Assembly (NCBI GenBank): GCA_964441735.1
Contig: CAYTVB010000014.1
Span: forward strand, 1 to 46,956
Length of the DNA: 46,956 nt
Origin: JASMTM01 sp964441735
Lineage (GTDB): Bacteria > Thermotogota > Thermotogae > Petrotogales > Kosmotogaceae
Reading direction: 5' to 3'
A model generated the notes under the pieces. The model worked only from the letters and a program-made list of their open reading frames with translations. It was not told where the DNA came from and made no database searches. Position 1 is the first letter of the stretch, and each line of letters starts with the position of its first letter. Below are positions 26,348 to 34,929 of this stretch, one piece after another. The position numbers and the translations under genes were made by a program.

Positions 26348-27040
26348 TTATAGTTTATTCTCAATTTTATGACCAGCGAGCTTTTTTAATCCATTTCTAT
26401 CTTTTACGGTTATTATCCTGTTTTTCTGTTCAATCAAACCTTCTTTAACTACCTCTTGAAAAGCTCTTGAAAGAGAAGGTCTGGCAACACCGAATAATCT
26501 TGATATTTCTTCTTTAGTCATATTTAACTCAAAATTGTCATTTCCATCTGATTTCTCTAATAAAAACAGAGCTATTTTTTCCTTTATAGTTTTCATTGTC
26601 AATGAATACATTCTATTTGCCAGAAAACAAATGCGATTCCCCATATCTTGAAGCAAACAGGTCAAAAACTTTTGATTTTCCTGGCACAATTTGAGAACTG
26701 AGATCTTTGGTATTACCAACATGCTGCAGTCTTCTATGGAAATAATATCGACAGGTAAATTGTACTGGTTTGAAAATAAAACACCTGAGGCAATTATCTC
26801 CGGAGCAGCCATAGTTTCTACTTTCATCGCCTTTCCACTTGCATCCTGCATCTCACTGCTTATCTTTCCTGTCAGAAGGATTAGTAACTCGTTATACTCA
26901 TCGTCCATTTGTCTAATAATTTCTCCATTTCTATAATGAACAACAGAAAAACTTAGTTTATCCAGAAATTTTTCCAGTTCTTTTTTAGTAAAATCTCCAA
27001 ATAATTCTATTTTTTTCAATTTAGAAACCAAATCATTCAT
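26348..27040 (-). CDS. Crp/Fnr-family transcriptional regulator (HcpR-like by context)
   Basis: A 230-residue regulator: a cyclic-nucleotide-binding-like beta barrel (about 10-120), a long dimer helix and a C-terminal helix-turn-helix with MTKEEISRLFGVARPSLSR. The N-terminus lacks the cysteine cluster of FNR, so it does not sense oxygen by that route. The ATG at 27040 follows CGGAGGA; a longer frame to 27082 is not needed. It is divergent from hcp, and Crp/Fnr proteins next to hcp (HcpR, DNR types) commonly control nitrosative stress genes, sometimes through heme. A near-palindrome in its own leader suggests autoregulation. Confidence 0.88.
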   Translation of the reverse strand: MNDLVSKLKKIELFGDFTKKELEKFLDKLSFSVVHYRNGEIIRQMDDEYNELLILLTGKISSEMQDASGKAMKVETMAAPEIIASGVLFSNQYNLPVDIISIEDCSMLVIPKISVLKLCQENQKFLTCLLQDMGNRICFLANRMYSLTMKTIKEKIALFLLEKSDGNDNFELNMTKEEISRLFGVARPSLSRAFQEVVKEGLIEQKNRIITVKDRNGLKKLAGHKIENKL

Positions 27041-27052
27041 TTCATATCCTCC

Positions 27053-27066
27053 GTAACATATGTGAC
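27053..27066 (-). promoter_or_regulatory. Candidate operator for the Crp/Fnr regulator
   Basis: GTAACATATGTGAC is a 14-bp palindrome with one mismatched pair, its GTnAC half-sites resembling Crp/Fnr-family sites. It lies in the regulator's own leader between the predicted minus-10 (27087-27092) and the ribosome site, an ideal place for autorepression. I did not find a clear second copy near the hcp promoter. Confidence 0.45.
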
Positions 27067-27086
27067 AGATAAGTATCTCCATTGAA

Positions 27087-27115
27087 ATTATACTCTATAT
27101 AGAAGTAATAGTTAA
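27087..27115 (-). promoter_or_regulatory. Promoter of the Crp/Fnr regulator gene
   Basis: On the minus strand, TTAACT (27110-27115) and TATAAT (27087-27092) are separated by exactly 17 bases and lie 47 bases before the regulator start codon. Confidence 0.55.
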
Positions 27116-27169
27116 TTAAATTAGTCGGAATATATAAAATGTTTTTTACCCGGTTTGAAATTAGTTTAA

Positions 27170-27175
27170 TATAAT
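27170..27175 (+). promoter_or_regulatory. Minus-10 element of the hcp promoter
   Basis: A consensus TATAAT lies 24 bases before the hcp start codon. The minus-35 region (TTACCC) is poor, which fits a promoter needing an activator such as the divergent Crp/Fnr protein. Confidence 0.4.
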
Positions 27176-27199
27176 TGCGACAATAAAGGGGGGATTATT

Positions 27200-28858
27200 A
27201 TGGAAATGTTTTGTTACCAGTGTTCTGAAGCCTTAAAACAAGAGGGTTGCACAGTAAAAGGAGTTTGTGGAAAAGAACCTGATGTAGCAAATCTACTTGA
27301 TTTATTGATCTGGAACCTTAAAGGGATATCCTATTGGGCTAAAAAAGCCAGAGATATCGGTGTAACCGATCGTGAAGTGGATTTATTCGTTGCTGAGGCA
27401 TTGTTTACTTCTATAACAAATGTAAACTTTGATCCTAAAAGCATAGCAGAAAAAATTGAGAGGTCCATCACATTGAAAAAGCTCATAAAAGAGGAGTTTA
27501 TAAAGAATTATGCGAAGCAATTTAATGAAGATGTTCCTGAACCTGCAATATGGGAATCTGAAAAAAATTTACAACAATGGATAAACAAAGGAAAGAATGT
27601 TGGAGTTTTCGACACAAAAAATAATGATATAAGATCATTAAGAGAATTCTTAACCTACGGTCTTAAGGGAATAGCAGCTTATGCAGATCATGCATATATT
27701 CTTAACAAAACAAATGATGAAATTCTTCATTTTATTGAAGATGGTCTTAATGCCACGATTGATGATTCTCTTGATGCTGATGATTATGTTCAATTAATAA
27801 TGAAGGCCGGAGAATACGCAGTGAAAGTGATGGATCTACTTGATAAAGCCAATACCTCCTCATACGGAAATCCCGAATTAACTCAGGTTCATACAGGTAC
27901 TATAGAGGGCCCAGCTATTCTTGTAAGCGGACATGATTTACTCGATCTCGAGGAACTACTTGAACAGACAAAGGATACCGGGATAAATATTTATACTCAC
28001 GGTGAAATGCTTTCAGCAAATGCTTATCCTGGACTTAAAAAGTATGACCATCTGATAGGAAATTATGGAGGTTCCTGGTATAAACAGCAGAAAGAATTTG
28101 CTGATTTTAACGGAACTATTGTGATGACAACAAATTGTATTCAGAAGCCTCTGGACAGTTACAGGGACAGGATTTTCACAACGGGCCTTGTTGGATGGCC
28201 AGGTGTAAAACATATTCCCAACAGAACCGATGGAAAACCTAAAGACTTTACTCCGGTTATAGAAAAGGCCAAAGAACTGGGAAGTTTGAAGAAAAGAGAA
28301 GGTAAGAAAATACCTATTGGTTTTGGACACGCTCAAATAGATGAATTTGCAGAGAAAATTATTGAAATGGTGAAGTCAGGAAAAATAAAGCGTTTCTTTG
28401 TCATGGGTGGCTGTGATGGAAGATTTAAAGAAAGAGAATACTATACCGAACTGGCTAAAAAGCTCCCAAAAAATACAGTTATTTTAACTGCAGGTTGTGC
28501 GAAATACCGCTACAACATGCTTGAACTTGGCGACATTGAAGGTATACCAAGAATTATTGACGCGGGGCAATGTAACGACTCATATTCACTTGCAAAAACT
28601 GCTTTAAAATTAAAGGAAGCTTTTGGACTTGACGATATAAATGATCTCCCCATTTCATATGATATAGCCTGGTATGAACAAAAGGCTGTTACTGTTCTGC
28701 TTGCCTTATTATTTATAGGCGTAAAGGGCATAAGACTTGGTCCAGTTTTGCCTGCGTTTATAACACCAAATATTCTCGATGTTCTTGTAGACAAATTTGA
28801 CATTAAACCAATAGATAAAGTGGAAGATGATCTTAAAATGATGCTTAAAAGAAAATAG
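27200..28858 (+). CDS. hcp: Hydroxylamine reductase / hybrid-cluster protein, class I
   Basis: A 552-residue cytosolic iron-sulfur enzyme. The N-terminal cysteines C5, C8, C17 and C23 (C-x2-C-x8-C-x5-C) match class I hybrid-cluster proteins and hold the first FeS cubane; later conserved pieces (GHDLLDLEELL, NCIQKP, GGCDGR, AGCAKYRYN) carry ligands of the hybrid 4Fe-2S-2O cluster. It reduces hydroxylamine to ammonia and NO to N2O, and protects anaerobes from nitrosative stress. The ATG at 27200 follows AGGGGGG. No hcr reductase gene is adjacent. A divergent Crp/Fnr gene probably regulates it; a strong terminator follows. Confidence 0.96.
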   Translation: MEMFCYQCSEALKQEGCTVKGVCGKEPDVANLLDLLIWNLKGISYWAKKARDIGVTDREVDLFVAEALFTSITNVNFDPKSIAEKIERSITLKKLIKEEFIKNYAKQFNEDVPEPAIWESEKNLQQWINKGKNVGVFDTKNNDIRSLREFLTYGLKGIAAYADHAYILNKTNDEILHFIEDGLNATIDDSLDADDYVQLIMKAGEYAVKVMDLLDKANTSSYGNPELTQVHTGTIEGPAILVSGHDLLDLEELLEQTKDTGINIYTHGEMLSANAYPGLKKYDHLIGNYGGSWYKQQKEFADFNGTIVMTTNCIQKPLDSYRDRIFTTGLVGWPGVKHIPNRTDGKPKDFTPVIEKAKELGSLKKREGKKIPIGFGHAQIDEFAEKIIEMVKSGKIKRFFVMGGCDGRFKEREYYTELAKKLPKNTVILTAGCAKYRYNMLELGDIEGIPRIIDAGQCNDSYSLAKTALKLKEAFGLDDINDLPISYDIAWYEQKAVTVLLALLFIGVKGIRLGPVLPAFITPNILDVLVDKFDIKPIDKVEDDLKMMLKRK

Positions 28859-28876
28859 TTATGAATAAATCAAAAT

Positions 28877-28906
28877 AAAGCGGGGGATTTTCCCCCCGCT
28901 TTTTTA
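28877..28906 (+). terminator. Strong terminator after hcp
   Basis: AAAGCGGGGG (28877-28886) pairs with CCCCCGCTTT (28893-28902) around a short loop and ends in a run of Ts. It also lies immediately after the stop of the convergent small membrane-protein gene and may serve both. Confidence 0.9.
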
Positions 28907-28909
28907 ATC

Positions 28910-29083
28910 CTATGCAGCAGTCTTACCTTTGTCAGCTATTCCAATGATTAGACCAATAACACCAATGATGATTTTTAGCCATGCATGCCAGCCTGGCTCT
29001 GTTGCCATATCCATGCCAGTTAATGCTAAAATTCCCATGACAGCGACGATCAAACTGAAAATGATCAACGTAACTCTTGACAT
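28910..29083 (-). CDS. 57-residue two-helix membrane protein
   Basis: A short gene supported by a near-ideal ribosome site (GGGGGGTGA, six bases before the ATG at 29083) and a stop at 28910-28912. The peptide has two hydrophobic helices (about 5-22 and 35-50) linked by a polar turn containing EPGWHAW, and ends DKGKTAA. I do not recognise a family. It faces hcp across a shared terminator. Possible roles include a small stress-related membrane protein or a transporter regulator; nothing in the sequence decides this. Confidence 0.75.
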   Translation of the reverse strand: MSRVTLIIFSLIVAVMGILALTGMDMATEPGWHAWLKIIIGVIGLIIGIADKGKTAA

Positions 29084-29592
29084 GAATTCACCCCCCTCTT
29101 GTTGTGCTAAAATAAACCTATTTGTAAATTTAATTCTACTTTTTCAAATTATAATACCACAAACATATTGTTTTATAAGCATAGAAGCAAACTGTATGGG
29201 AATTTTAAAGTTTTTATAATAAAATCTCTAGTGTTGAAAACAATAAAATCGTACAGATGACTGATATTCTAATGAAAGAAAATTGTGATATTTTTCATTA
29301 TAGCTAATGAGCCTGCATGATGTTTAACTGCAGTTGATCTGGTTTTATTAAGATGAAAATATTCAATGTAACGAACAAAGGCTTTTGATATAACCGTATT
29401 TGGCACTTTTCCAATAATATGCTATAATAAATTTGGTAAAAGGGAAATTTTGACAGATGATTTGTATACATGATAGAACATTGTATTCTTTTGTTTATAC
29501 ACATGACTGCACTGTTAGGTATCTTTTCTTATTCGAAAATCAAAAAATTATAATTCAAAGACTTCTCTTGATATCTGAAAGGAGGAACAGCG
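29084..29592 (+). other. 509-base intergenic region: opuC promoter and leader
   Basis: No credible gene is present. The left part (29084-29399) is AT-rich and holds the upstream region of the small membrane-protein gene; I see nothing else in it. The right part carries a strong promoter (29400-29428) and a leader of about 155 bases before the OpuC permease start. In the leader, TGTATACATGA (29463-29473) and TATACACATGA (29496-29506) form an imperfect direct repeat that might be a regulator site. Confidence 0.6.
29400..29428 (+). promoter_or_regulatory. Promoter of the opuC operon
   Basis: TTGGCA (29400-29405) and TATAAT (29423-29428) are separated by 17 bases, and TGC before TATAAT makes an extended minus-10. 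This is the best-formed housekeeping promoter in the window. Transcription should begin near 29435. Confidence 0.8.
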
Positions 29593-30255
29593 TTGGAAGT
29601 ATTAGAGTATTTATTAAAGAATAACCAGTTAGTTCTTAAACAGTTAGCACAGCATCTTAAGATTATTGGTATAGCCATACCAATAGCCATTGTTATAGCT
29701 GTTCCCATTGGAATATTTATTTCTCATCATAGGAAATTTGCAAGAATAGTTATTTACATAGCCAGTGTCTTAATGACAATTCCAAGTCTTGCAATGTTTG
29801 GTGTAATGGTGGTTTTGCTTGCACCGATTCAGGCAGGTATAGGAATTACACCGGCAGTTATTGCGATAATTGTCTATTCATTATTGCCAATGATAAGAAA
29901 TACGCTTGTTGCTATAAGAACAGTAGATCCAGCTATGGTAGAAGCTGCCAGAGGAATGGGAATGTCAAAACGTCAGCTTCTTTTTAAGGTAAGATTACCT
30001 TTAGCTATGCCTGTAATTATGGCTGGTGTAAGAAACGCAGCTGTTATAGGGGTTAGTGTTACAACTGTTGCCTATTTGATTGGTGCTGAAGGACTGGGTT
30101 ACTTTATTTTTGGCGGTCTCAGTAGATCCCGATTCAGCATGATTTTACTCGGTGCTATTATCGTTTCACTGCTTGGAATTGCTGTAAATTATGGACTTAT
30201 TGCTCTAGAGAATGCCTTAACATCAGAAGGACTTAAAATAGAGAGAAAAAAGTAA
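29593..30255 (+). CDS. opuCB: Glycine betaine/choline ABC transporter permease (OpuCB type)
   Basis: A 220-residue permease with about six helices and the EAA loop of the OpuC/ProW group (EAARGMGMSKRQLLFKVRLP). It is one of two permeases flanking the ATPase; both are of the OpuCB/OpuCD size, about half of ProW. The TTG start at 29593 follows AAGGAGG at seven bases. The system imports compatible solutes such as glycine betaine, choline or carnitine under osmotic stress. The exact substrate is inferred from family only. Confidence 0.9.
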   Translation: MEVLEYLLKNNQLVLKQLAQHLKIIGIAIPIAIVIAVPIGIFISHHRKFARIVIYIASVLMTIPSLAMFGVMVVLLAPIQAGIGITPAVIAIIVYSLLPMIRNTLVAIRTVDPAMVEAARGMGMSKRQLLFKVRLPLAMPVIMAGVRNAAVIGVSVTTVAYLIGAEGLGYFIFGGLSRSRFSMILLGAIIVSLLGIAVNYGLIALENALTSEGLKIERKK

Positions 30256-30276
30256 TGTACGAAAGGAGTTGAAAGA

Positions 30277-31455
30277 GTGGCTATAGAATTAGTTGACTTA
30301 AAAAAGCATTATCCTGATGGCACAAAAGCTGTTAATGGCCTCAACATGGAATTTGAAGATAAGAAATTAACAATACTTATAGGTCCATCTGGTTGTGGTA
30401 AAACAACTACATTGAAAATGATTAACAGATTAATAGAGCGTACCGATGGTGATATTAAATTTGACGGGACTTCAATTGACGACATTAACCCTATCCAGTT
30501 GAGAAGAGAAATAGGCTATGTGATTCAAGAGATTGGATTATTTCCTCATATGACAGTTTATGAGAACATTGGGGTTGTCCCAAAGCTTTTGAAATGGAGT
30601 GATCAAAAGATTAAGAACAGAGTAGATGAACTACTCGATCTGGTGAATATGGATCCGGATATATATAGAAGTAGATATCCTGCTCAGCTTTCAGGTGGTC
30701 AAAAACAACGTATTGGTGTTGCCAGGGGATTGGCAGCCGATCCTGACATACTCCTTATGGACGAACCCTTTGGCGCCATTGATCCAATAAATCGTGAAAA
30801 ACTTCAGGAAGCGTTCCTTGAAATTCAGGATAAAATTCAAAAAACTATTGTTTTTGTTACTCATGATATAAGAGAAGCAATAAAATTGGGAGATAAAATT
30901 GCCATTCTCGATCAGGGTAAACTTGCTCAGTACGATGATACAGAAGAGATTGTTCATAATCCAAGTAATGAATTTGTTGAAGATATTCTTGGTTCAGATC
31001 GTGCTCTGAGAGGACTTGAGATAATGAAAGTCCATGAATATTACGATAAAGACTTTTTTGTACTGGAACTTAAAAATGCAATAAAAGCCAAAGATGCGCT
31101 TGAAGAGATGGAAAAACACAAACGGACTTACTCTTTTGTAGTTGATAAAAATGAAAAGATACTGGGATATGTAACCAAAAGACGCTTAAAAAAAGTTGAT
31201 AAAGACGAAAATATTAAAGAATATATTAAATCAGCTGAAGTGGTACAGCCCTATTCAAACCTAATGGAAGGTATGACTATAATGATGGCATCAGGTTTAT
31301 CTGTTGTTCCTGTAGCGAATGATAAGGAGCAGATACTTGGTGTATTGCGCTTCAAAAACCTTCTTGATGTTTTTGGTGGTCTTGAGTCACCTGTTGAAGG
31401 AAAGGGTCCATCAGAATTAGTTAACGAATCATCCAGTGAAACATTCAAGGAGTGA
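30277..31455 (+). CDS. opuCA: Glycine betaine/choline ABC transporter ATPase with tandem CBS domains (OpuCA type)
   Basis: A 392-residue ATPase: Walker A GPSGCGKTT (36-44), signature LSGGQKQR, Walker B ILLMDEP and the H-loop FVTHD. The C-terminus (about 250-375) has two CBS motifs (KRTYSFVVDKNEKILGYVTKR region and GLSVVPVANDKEQILGVLR region), the ionic-strength sensor and nucleotide-binding part of OpuA/OpuC ATPases. The GTG start follows AAAGGAG. It lies between the two permease genes, a usual OpuC order being ATPase first, so this permease-first order is a local variant. Confidence 0.93.
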   Translation: MAIELVDLKKHYPDGTKAVNGLNMEFEDKKLTILIGPSGCGKTTTLKMINRLIERTDGDIKFDGTSIDDINPIQLRREIGYVIQEIGLFPHMTVYENIGVVPKLLKWSDQKIKNRVDELLDLVNMDPDIYRSRYPAQLSGGQKQRIGVARGLAADPDILLMDEPFGAIDPINREKLQEAFLEIQDKIQKTIVFVTHDIREAIKLGDKIAILDQGKLAQYDDTEEIVHNPSNEFVEDILGSDRALRGLEIMKVHEYYDKDFFVLELKNAIKAKDALEEMEKHKRTYSFVVDKNEKILGYVTKRRLKKVDKDENIKEYIKSAEVVQPYSNLMEGMTIMMASGLSVVPVANDKEQILGVLRFKNLLDVFGGLESPVEGKGPSELVNESSSETFKE

Positions 31456-31460
31456 TTTAG

Positions 31461-32123
31461 ATGTACTCTAATGTCTTCGATTATTGGGCGCAAAATATGG
31501 ATTCGGTAATATCAAAGTTATGGGAAACATTGTTCTTGTTCTCTATATCATGGGCTATTGCAATTATTGTTGGTATGTCCATTGCCATTTTTGCAACAAG
31601 ACCTGGTAGAGTAAAGGCTAAAACGCTAACGCTATCTATTACCAGTGTCGCTCAAGCCGTACCAAGTATAGCAGTTCTAGCGTTAACATTTCTTTTTGTA
31701 GGTATTGGAACAAGACCAGCACTAATAGCATTGTTTCTTTACAGTTTGGTTCCAATTGTTTTTAATGCCGCTTCAGGATTTACGAACGTATCCTCTGGAA
31801 TTAAAGAAGCTGCCAGAGGCATGGGAATGACAAAACGTCAGATACTATGGAAAGTTGAAGTTCCCATAAGCTTACCTGCAATAGCATCAGGTATTAGAAG
31901 TGCTGCAACTATCAATATTGGTACTACCGCAATAGCAGCCGCAATAGGGGCAGGTGGTTATGGAGAAACAATATTTATTGGTCTTCGTCTAATGAACTCA
32001 ACGATGATTCTTGGAGGTGCAATACCTCTGGCAATACTGGCAATCATTATTGATACGTTGCTTGGAATTTTCGAAAAAAGAGTAACTTCTACTGGGCTTC
32101 AACTGAAGAAAGCAGACATTTAG
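31461..32123 (+). CDS. opuCD: Glycine betaine/choline ABC transporter permease (OpuCD type)
   Basis: A 220-residue six-helix permease with the EAA loop EAARGMGMTKRQILWKVEVP, closely paralogous to the first permease. It starts five bases after the ATPase gene behind AAGGAG. The two permeases probably form a heterodimer. The C-terminal half keeps the GAGGYGETIFIGL region typical of OpuC/OsmW permeases. Confidence 0.92.
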   Translation: MYSNVFDYWAQNMDSVISKLWETLFLFSISWAIAIIVGMSIAIFATRPGRVKAKTLTLSITSVAQAVPSIAVLALTFLFVGIGTRPALIALFLYSLVPIVFNAASGFTNVSSGIKEAARGMGMTKRQILWKVEVPISLPAIASGIRSAATINIGTTAIAAAIGAGGYGETIFIGLRLMNSTMILGGAIPLAILAIIIDTLLGIFEKRVTSTGLQLKKADI

Positions 32124-32150
32124 TAATTATATTTTAGGAGGTGTTTTATT

Positions 32151-33035
32151 ATGAAAAAGTTACTATTAGTAGCTTTGTTATTGGTTGGAATTACCATTAT
32201 GTTTTCAGCTCCAACAATAAGAGTTGGAGGTAAAAACTTTACTGAACAGTACATCGTAAGCAGTATGATTGCAGAATTACTTGAAGAAGAAGGCTTCAAT
32301 GTCAGACTTAGTACTGGTATGAGTTCCTTTGCTGCAAGACAGGCTCTGGAAACCGGTCAAACAGACATTTACGCTGACTACACAGGAACAGCATGGGTAA
32401 CATATCTTGGTCATGATGAGATTATAAGTGATCCTCAGAAGCTTTATGAAGCTGTTAAAGAAGAAGACTTTGAGAAAAACGACATAGTATGGCTTCAAAT
32501 GTGCAATTTTAACAATACATATGCACTGGCGATTCCTAGAGATTTTGCCAATGAAACAGGAATGCTTACCATTTCTGATCTTGCAGAATATGAGGAAGAC
32601 CATGACCTGAAATATGGAATTGATTTTGAATTCTTTGAAAGACCGGATGGATTCCATGCAATGGCGGAAACATATGACATGGATGTTCAAGCAAATCGGG
32701 TTTCAACAATGGAAATCGGTATGACATACGAAGCAGTTAATAGAGACCAGATTGATGTTGCTATGGTCTTTGCAACTGATGGTAAATTGATGAAATATGA
32801 CATGGTTATTCTTGAAGACGATAAGAATTTCTTCCCACCATACAACCTGGTTGTAACGGTTAGAAAAGATGTACTTGATGAATATCCTGAAATTCGAGAG
32901 GCTGTAAGACCTCTTGCAATGTACCTAAGTCAGGATATTATGATTAGGTTGAACTACCTGGTTGATGATAGAGGTTATGAGCCAAATGAAGTTGCAGAGA
33001 TGTACCTGGAAGGTCTTGACTTAATAGGCGACTAA
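32151..33035 (+). CDS. opuCC: Glycine betaine/choline-binding protein (OpuCC/OsmX type)
   Basis: A 294-residue binding protein of the OpuAC family. A signal peptide (about 1-19, ending FSA) has no lipobox cysteine, so the protein is probably free in the periplasm. The mature part begins IRVGGKNFTEQYIVSSM and includes the DIYADYTGTAW segment, both typical of quaternary-amine binders. The ATG follows AGGAGGTG. It is the last gene of the opuC operon, and a strong terminator follows within 20 bases. Confidence 0.93.
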   Translation: MKKLLLVALLLVGITIMFSAPTIRVGGKNFTEQYIVSSMIAELLEEEGFNVRLSTGMSSFAARQALETGQTDIYADYTGTAWVTYLGHDEIISDPQKLYEAVKEEDFEKNDIVWLQMCNFNNTYALAIPRDFANETGMLTISDLAEYEEDHDLKYGIDFEFFERPDGFHAMAETYDMDVQANRVSTMEIGMTYEAVNRDQIDVAMVFATDGKLMKYDMVILEDDKNFFPPYNLVVTVRKDVLDEYPEIREAVRPLAMYLSQDIMIRLNYLVDDRGYEPNEVAEMYLEGLDLIGD

Positions 33036-33053
33036 GTTTTAGTATATAAGCTT

Positions 33054-33081
33054 AAAAGGGCCGCATTTGCGGCCCTTTTTT
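33054..33081 (+). terminator. Terminator of the opuC operon
   Basis: AAAAGGGCCGC (33054-33064) pairs with GCGGCCCTTTT (33069-33079) around the loop ATTT, and a T run continues to 33081. Confidence 0.92.
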
Positions 33082-33217
33082 ATTGCCAGAAATTTGTCAT
33101 AAGGCTGTATGCTTGAATGATATTCCCTCCATTAGATTTTCTTTGCATAATATGTGGATAATACTGAGATAATAAATAAATTCTATAGTATTTATAGCTT
33201 GCATAAGGAGGGATACA

Positions 33218-34045
33218 ATGAAAAGATTGATTTTATTGGTTACGGTCGTATTGTTAGCTTTATTCACATTTGGTCAGACATTGGTAATTAAAGGTTCAAA
33301 CACGGTATATCCCGTTGCACAGATATGGGCAGAAGAATTCCAGAAGTCTAACCCGGATGTAAGAATCAGTATCGAAGGAGCAGGATCTTCTACTGGTATT
33401 AAAGCTTTGTTTAACAATCAAACAAATATTGCTAACGCCAGCAGATGGTTAAAAGATTCAGAGCTTGAACAAATGTCTAAAGAAGGCAGATATTTTATTC
33501 CATTCATTATCGGTTTTGATGGGATAGCTATCGTGGTACATCCTTCACTTCCTTTAGATTCAATTACCACAGATGAATTAAAAAAGATTTACACAGGTAA
33601 AATTAATAACTGGAATCAAATCGATCCTGACTTACCTAATACTCGTATAGTTTTATACTCAAGAGACACCGCAAGTGGAACTTTTGAATATTTTGTAGAA
33701 TCTGTATTGGAAGGTGAAAGACTTGTTCCATATACTCAGATGCTTCCATCCAATCGAGCTGAGGTTGAACAGGTAAGTCAAAACGATAACGCAATTGGTT
33801 ATGTTGGAATGGCTTATGTAACAGATGAAGTAAAAGCATTAAAGGTCAATGACATTGAGCCATCCCTAAAAAATGTTAATTCAGGAACCTACCCTATATC
33901 AAGACCACTATTTATGTTTCTCGAAGCTACAGATGGTTTGCCTGAAGGGTTAACATGGGATTTCTTACAATTTGGTTTATCTCCCAGAGGTCAATCATTA
34001 GTACTTGAAGCTGGATATGTTAATGCCTATGGGACGGATGAGTAG
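33218..34045 (+). CDS. pstS: Phosphate ABC transporter, phosphate-binding protein PstS
   Basis: A 275-residue periplasmic phosphate binder. The signal peptide ends near FTFGQ; the mature protein opens LVIKGSNTVYPVAQIW and holds the phosphate-contacting GAGSSTGIKAL and SRDTASGTFEYF loops. There is no lipobox. The ATG follows AAGGAGGG. It heads a seven-gene pst-pho operon and shares one base of its stop codon with the start of pstC. A terminator-like hairpin just inside pstC probably raises the pstS to pstC ratio. The 136 bases upstream contain AT-rich sequence but no pho box I can name. Confidence 0.95.
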   Translation: MKRLILLVTVVLLALFTFGQTLVIKGSNTVYPVAQIWAEEFQKSNPDVRISIEGAGSSTGIKALFNNQTNIANASRWLKDSELEQMSKEGRYFIPFIIGFDGIAIVVHPSLPLDSITTDELKKIYTGKINNWNQIDPDLPNTRIVLYSRDTASGTFEYFVESVLEGERLVPYTQMLPSNRAEVEQVSQNDNAIGYVGMAYVTDEVKALKVNDIEPSLKNVNSGTYPISRPLFMFLEATDGLPEGLTWDFLQFGLSPRGQSLVLEAGYVNAYGTDE

Positions 34046-34929
34046 TGCTTGATGCAAGGTTAAAAAATGAAATAACAAAAGTAATTGTAGTTACCGCAGG
34101 GTTGTTTACAACCCTTGCGGTTTTTGGCATTTATTACTTTATTATTTCAGATGGCATACGTGTATTTGGTGAGGTTTCTCCAAAAGAATTTTTTCTTAGT
34201 CCATTTTGGTACCCCACTTATTCAGATCCTGAGTTTGGAATTTTAGCATTATTGATTGGAACTCTTAGTGTAACCGGTTTAACGATTTTTATTAGTATTC
34301 CTCTAGCATTTACAATTGCTATTTACATGGGTTCTTTTTCAAGAAGTAAATCAAGAGGCTTCTTCAAATTTATTTTCGAACTTATGGCTGGAATCCCTTC
34401 AGTTGTTTTAGGTTCTTTTGGACTTCGATATGTATCTAAATGGTTAACCAATCATTTCCCATCGATGTGGACAGGTCTGAATATACTAAATGCATCTCTT
34501 ATGCTTTCTATATTAGCAATGCCCTATTTTATAACACTTATGGAGGATGCTCTTAGAAATGTTCCCAGAGATCAAAAAGAAGCTTCACTGGCACTTGGAA
34601 CAAATCTAACAGGAACCATATTTAGAGTAATTATTCCACAAGCTAAAAGTGGAATAATAAATGCAATAATACTTGGAACAAATAGAATTATAGGCGAAAC
34701 TATGATTGTTCTAATGATTGCCGGTGGCTCTTCTATGATTCCCTCTGGTATATTCGATCCGGTCAGACCTTTAACAGCAACGATAGCAGGCGAAATGGGA
34801 GAAGTTGAACCAAATAGCTCCCACTATTATGCATTATTCATGATAGGTGTAGTTATATTGTTAATTTCTACAATATTTACCATTATTGTTATGCGACTCC
34901 AGAGGAGTGATATCAATGCTGGTAGATAG
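34045..34929 (+). CDS. pstC: Phosphate ABC transporter permease PstC
   Basis: A 294-residue permease with six helices and the PstC-typical AGIPSVVLGSFGL and EASLALGTNLTGTIFRVIIP loop. It starts with GTG at 34045, overlapping the pstS stop (TAGTG). The 3' end overlaps pstA by 14 bases. Codons for the first membrane helix (VTAGLFTTLAV) lie within a strong hairpin followed by five Ts (34093-34125). It forms the phosphate channel with PstA. Confidence 0.94.
   Translation: MLDARLKNEITKVIVVTAGLFTTLAVFGIYYFIISDGIRVFGEVSPKEFFLSPFWYPTYSDPEFGILALLIGTLSVTGLTIFISIPLAFTIAIYMGSFSRSKSRGFFKFIFELMAGIPSVVLGSFGLRYVSKWLTNHFPSMWTGLNILNASLMLSILAMPYFITLMEDALRNVPRDQKEASLALGTNLTGTIFRVIIPQAKSGIINAIILGTNRIIGETMIVLMIAGGSSMIPSGIFDPVRPLTATIAGEMGEVEPNSSHYYALFMIGVVILLISTIFTIIVMRLQRSDINAGR
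34093..34125 (+). terminator. Terminator-like hairpin inside the pstC coding sequence
   Basis: ACCGCAGGGTTG (34093-34104) pairs with CAACCC (34109-34114) and TGCGGT (34116-34121) around the loop TTTA, with one bulged T at 34115, followed by a run of Ts to 34125. This is a good intrinsic-terminator shape only 48 bases into pstC, and could lower transcription of pstC and later genes relative to pstS. Confidence 0.65.

Noticed and set aside
28929..29219. Plus-strand frame of 96 codons after hcp
   Set aside because: It lies opposite the 57-residue membrane-protein gene, has no ribosome site and runs through intergenic sequence.
33143..33206. TTGCATAA occurring twice upstream of pstS, considered as a pho box
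   Set aside because: The copies are 56 bases apart, the second overlaps the ribosome-site region, and the spacing does not match the 11-base phasing of PhoB direct repeats.
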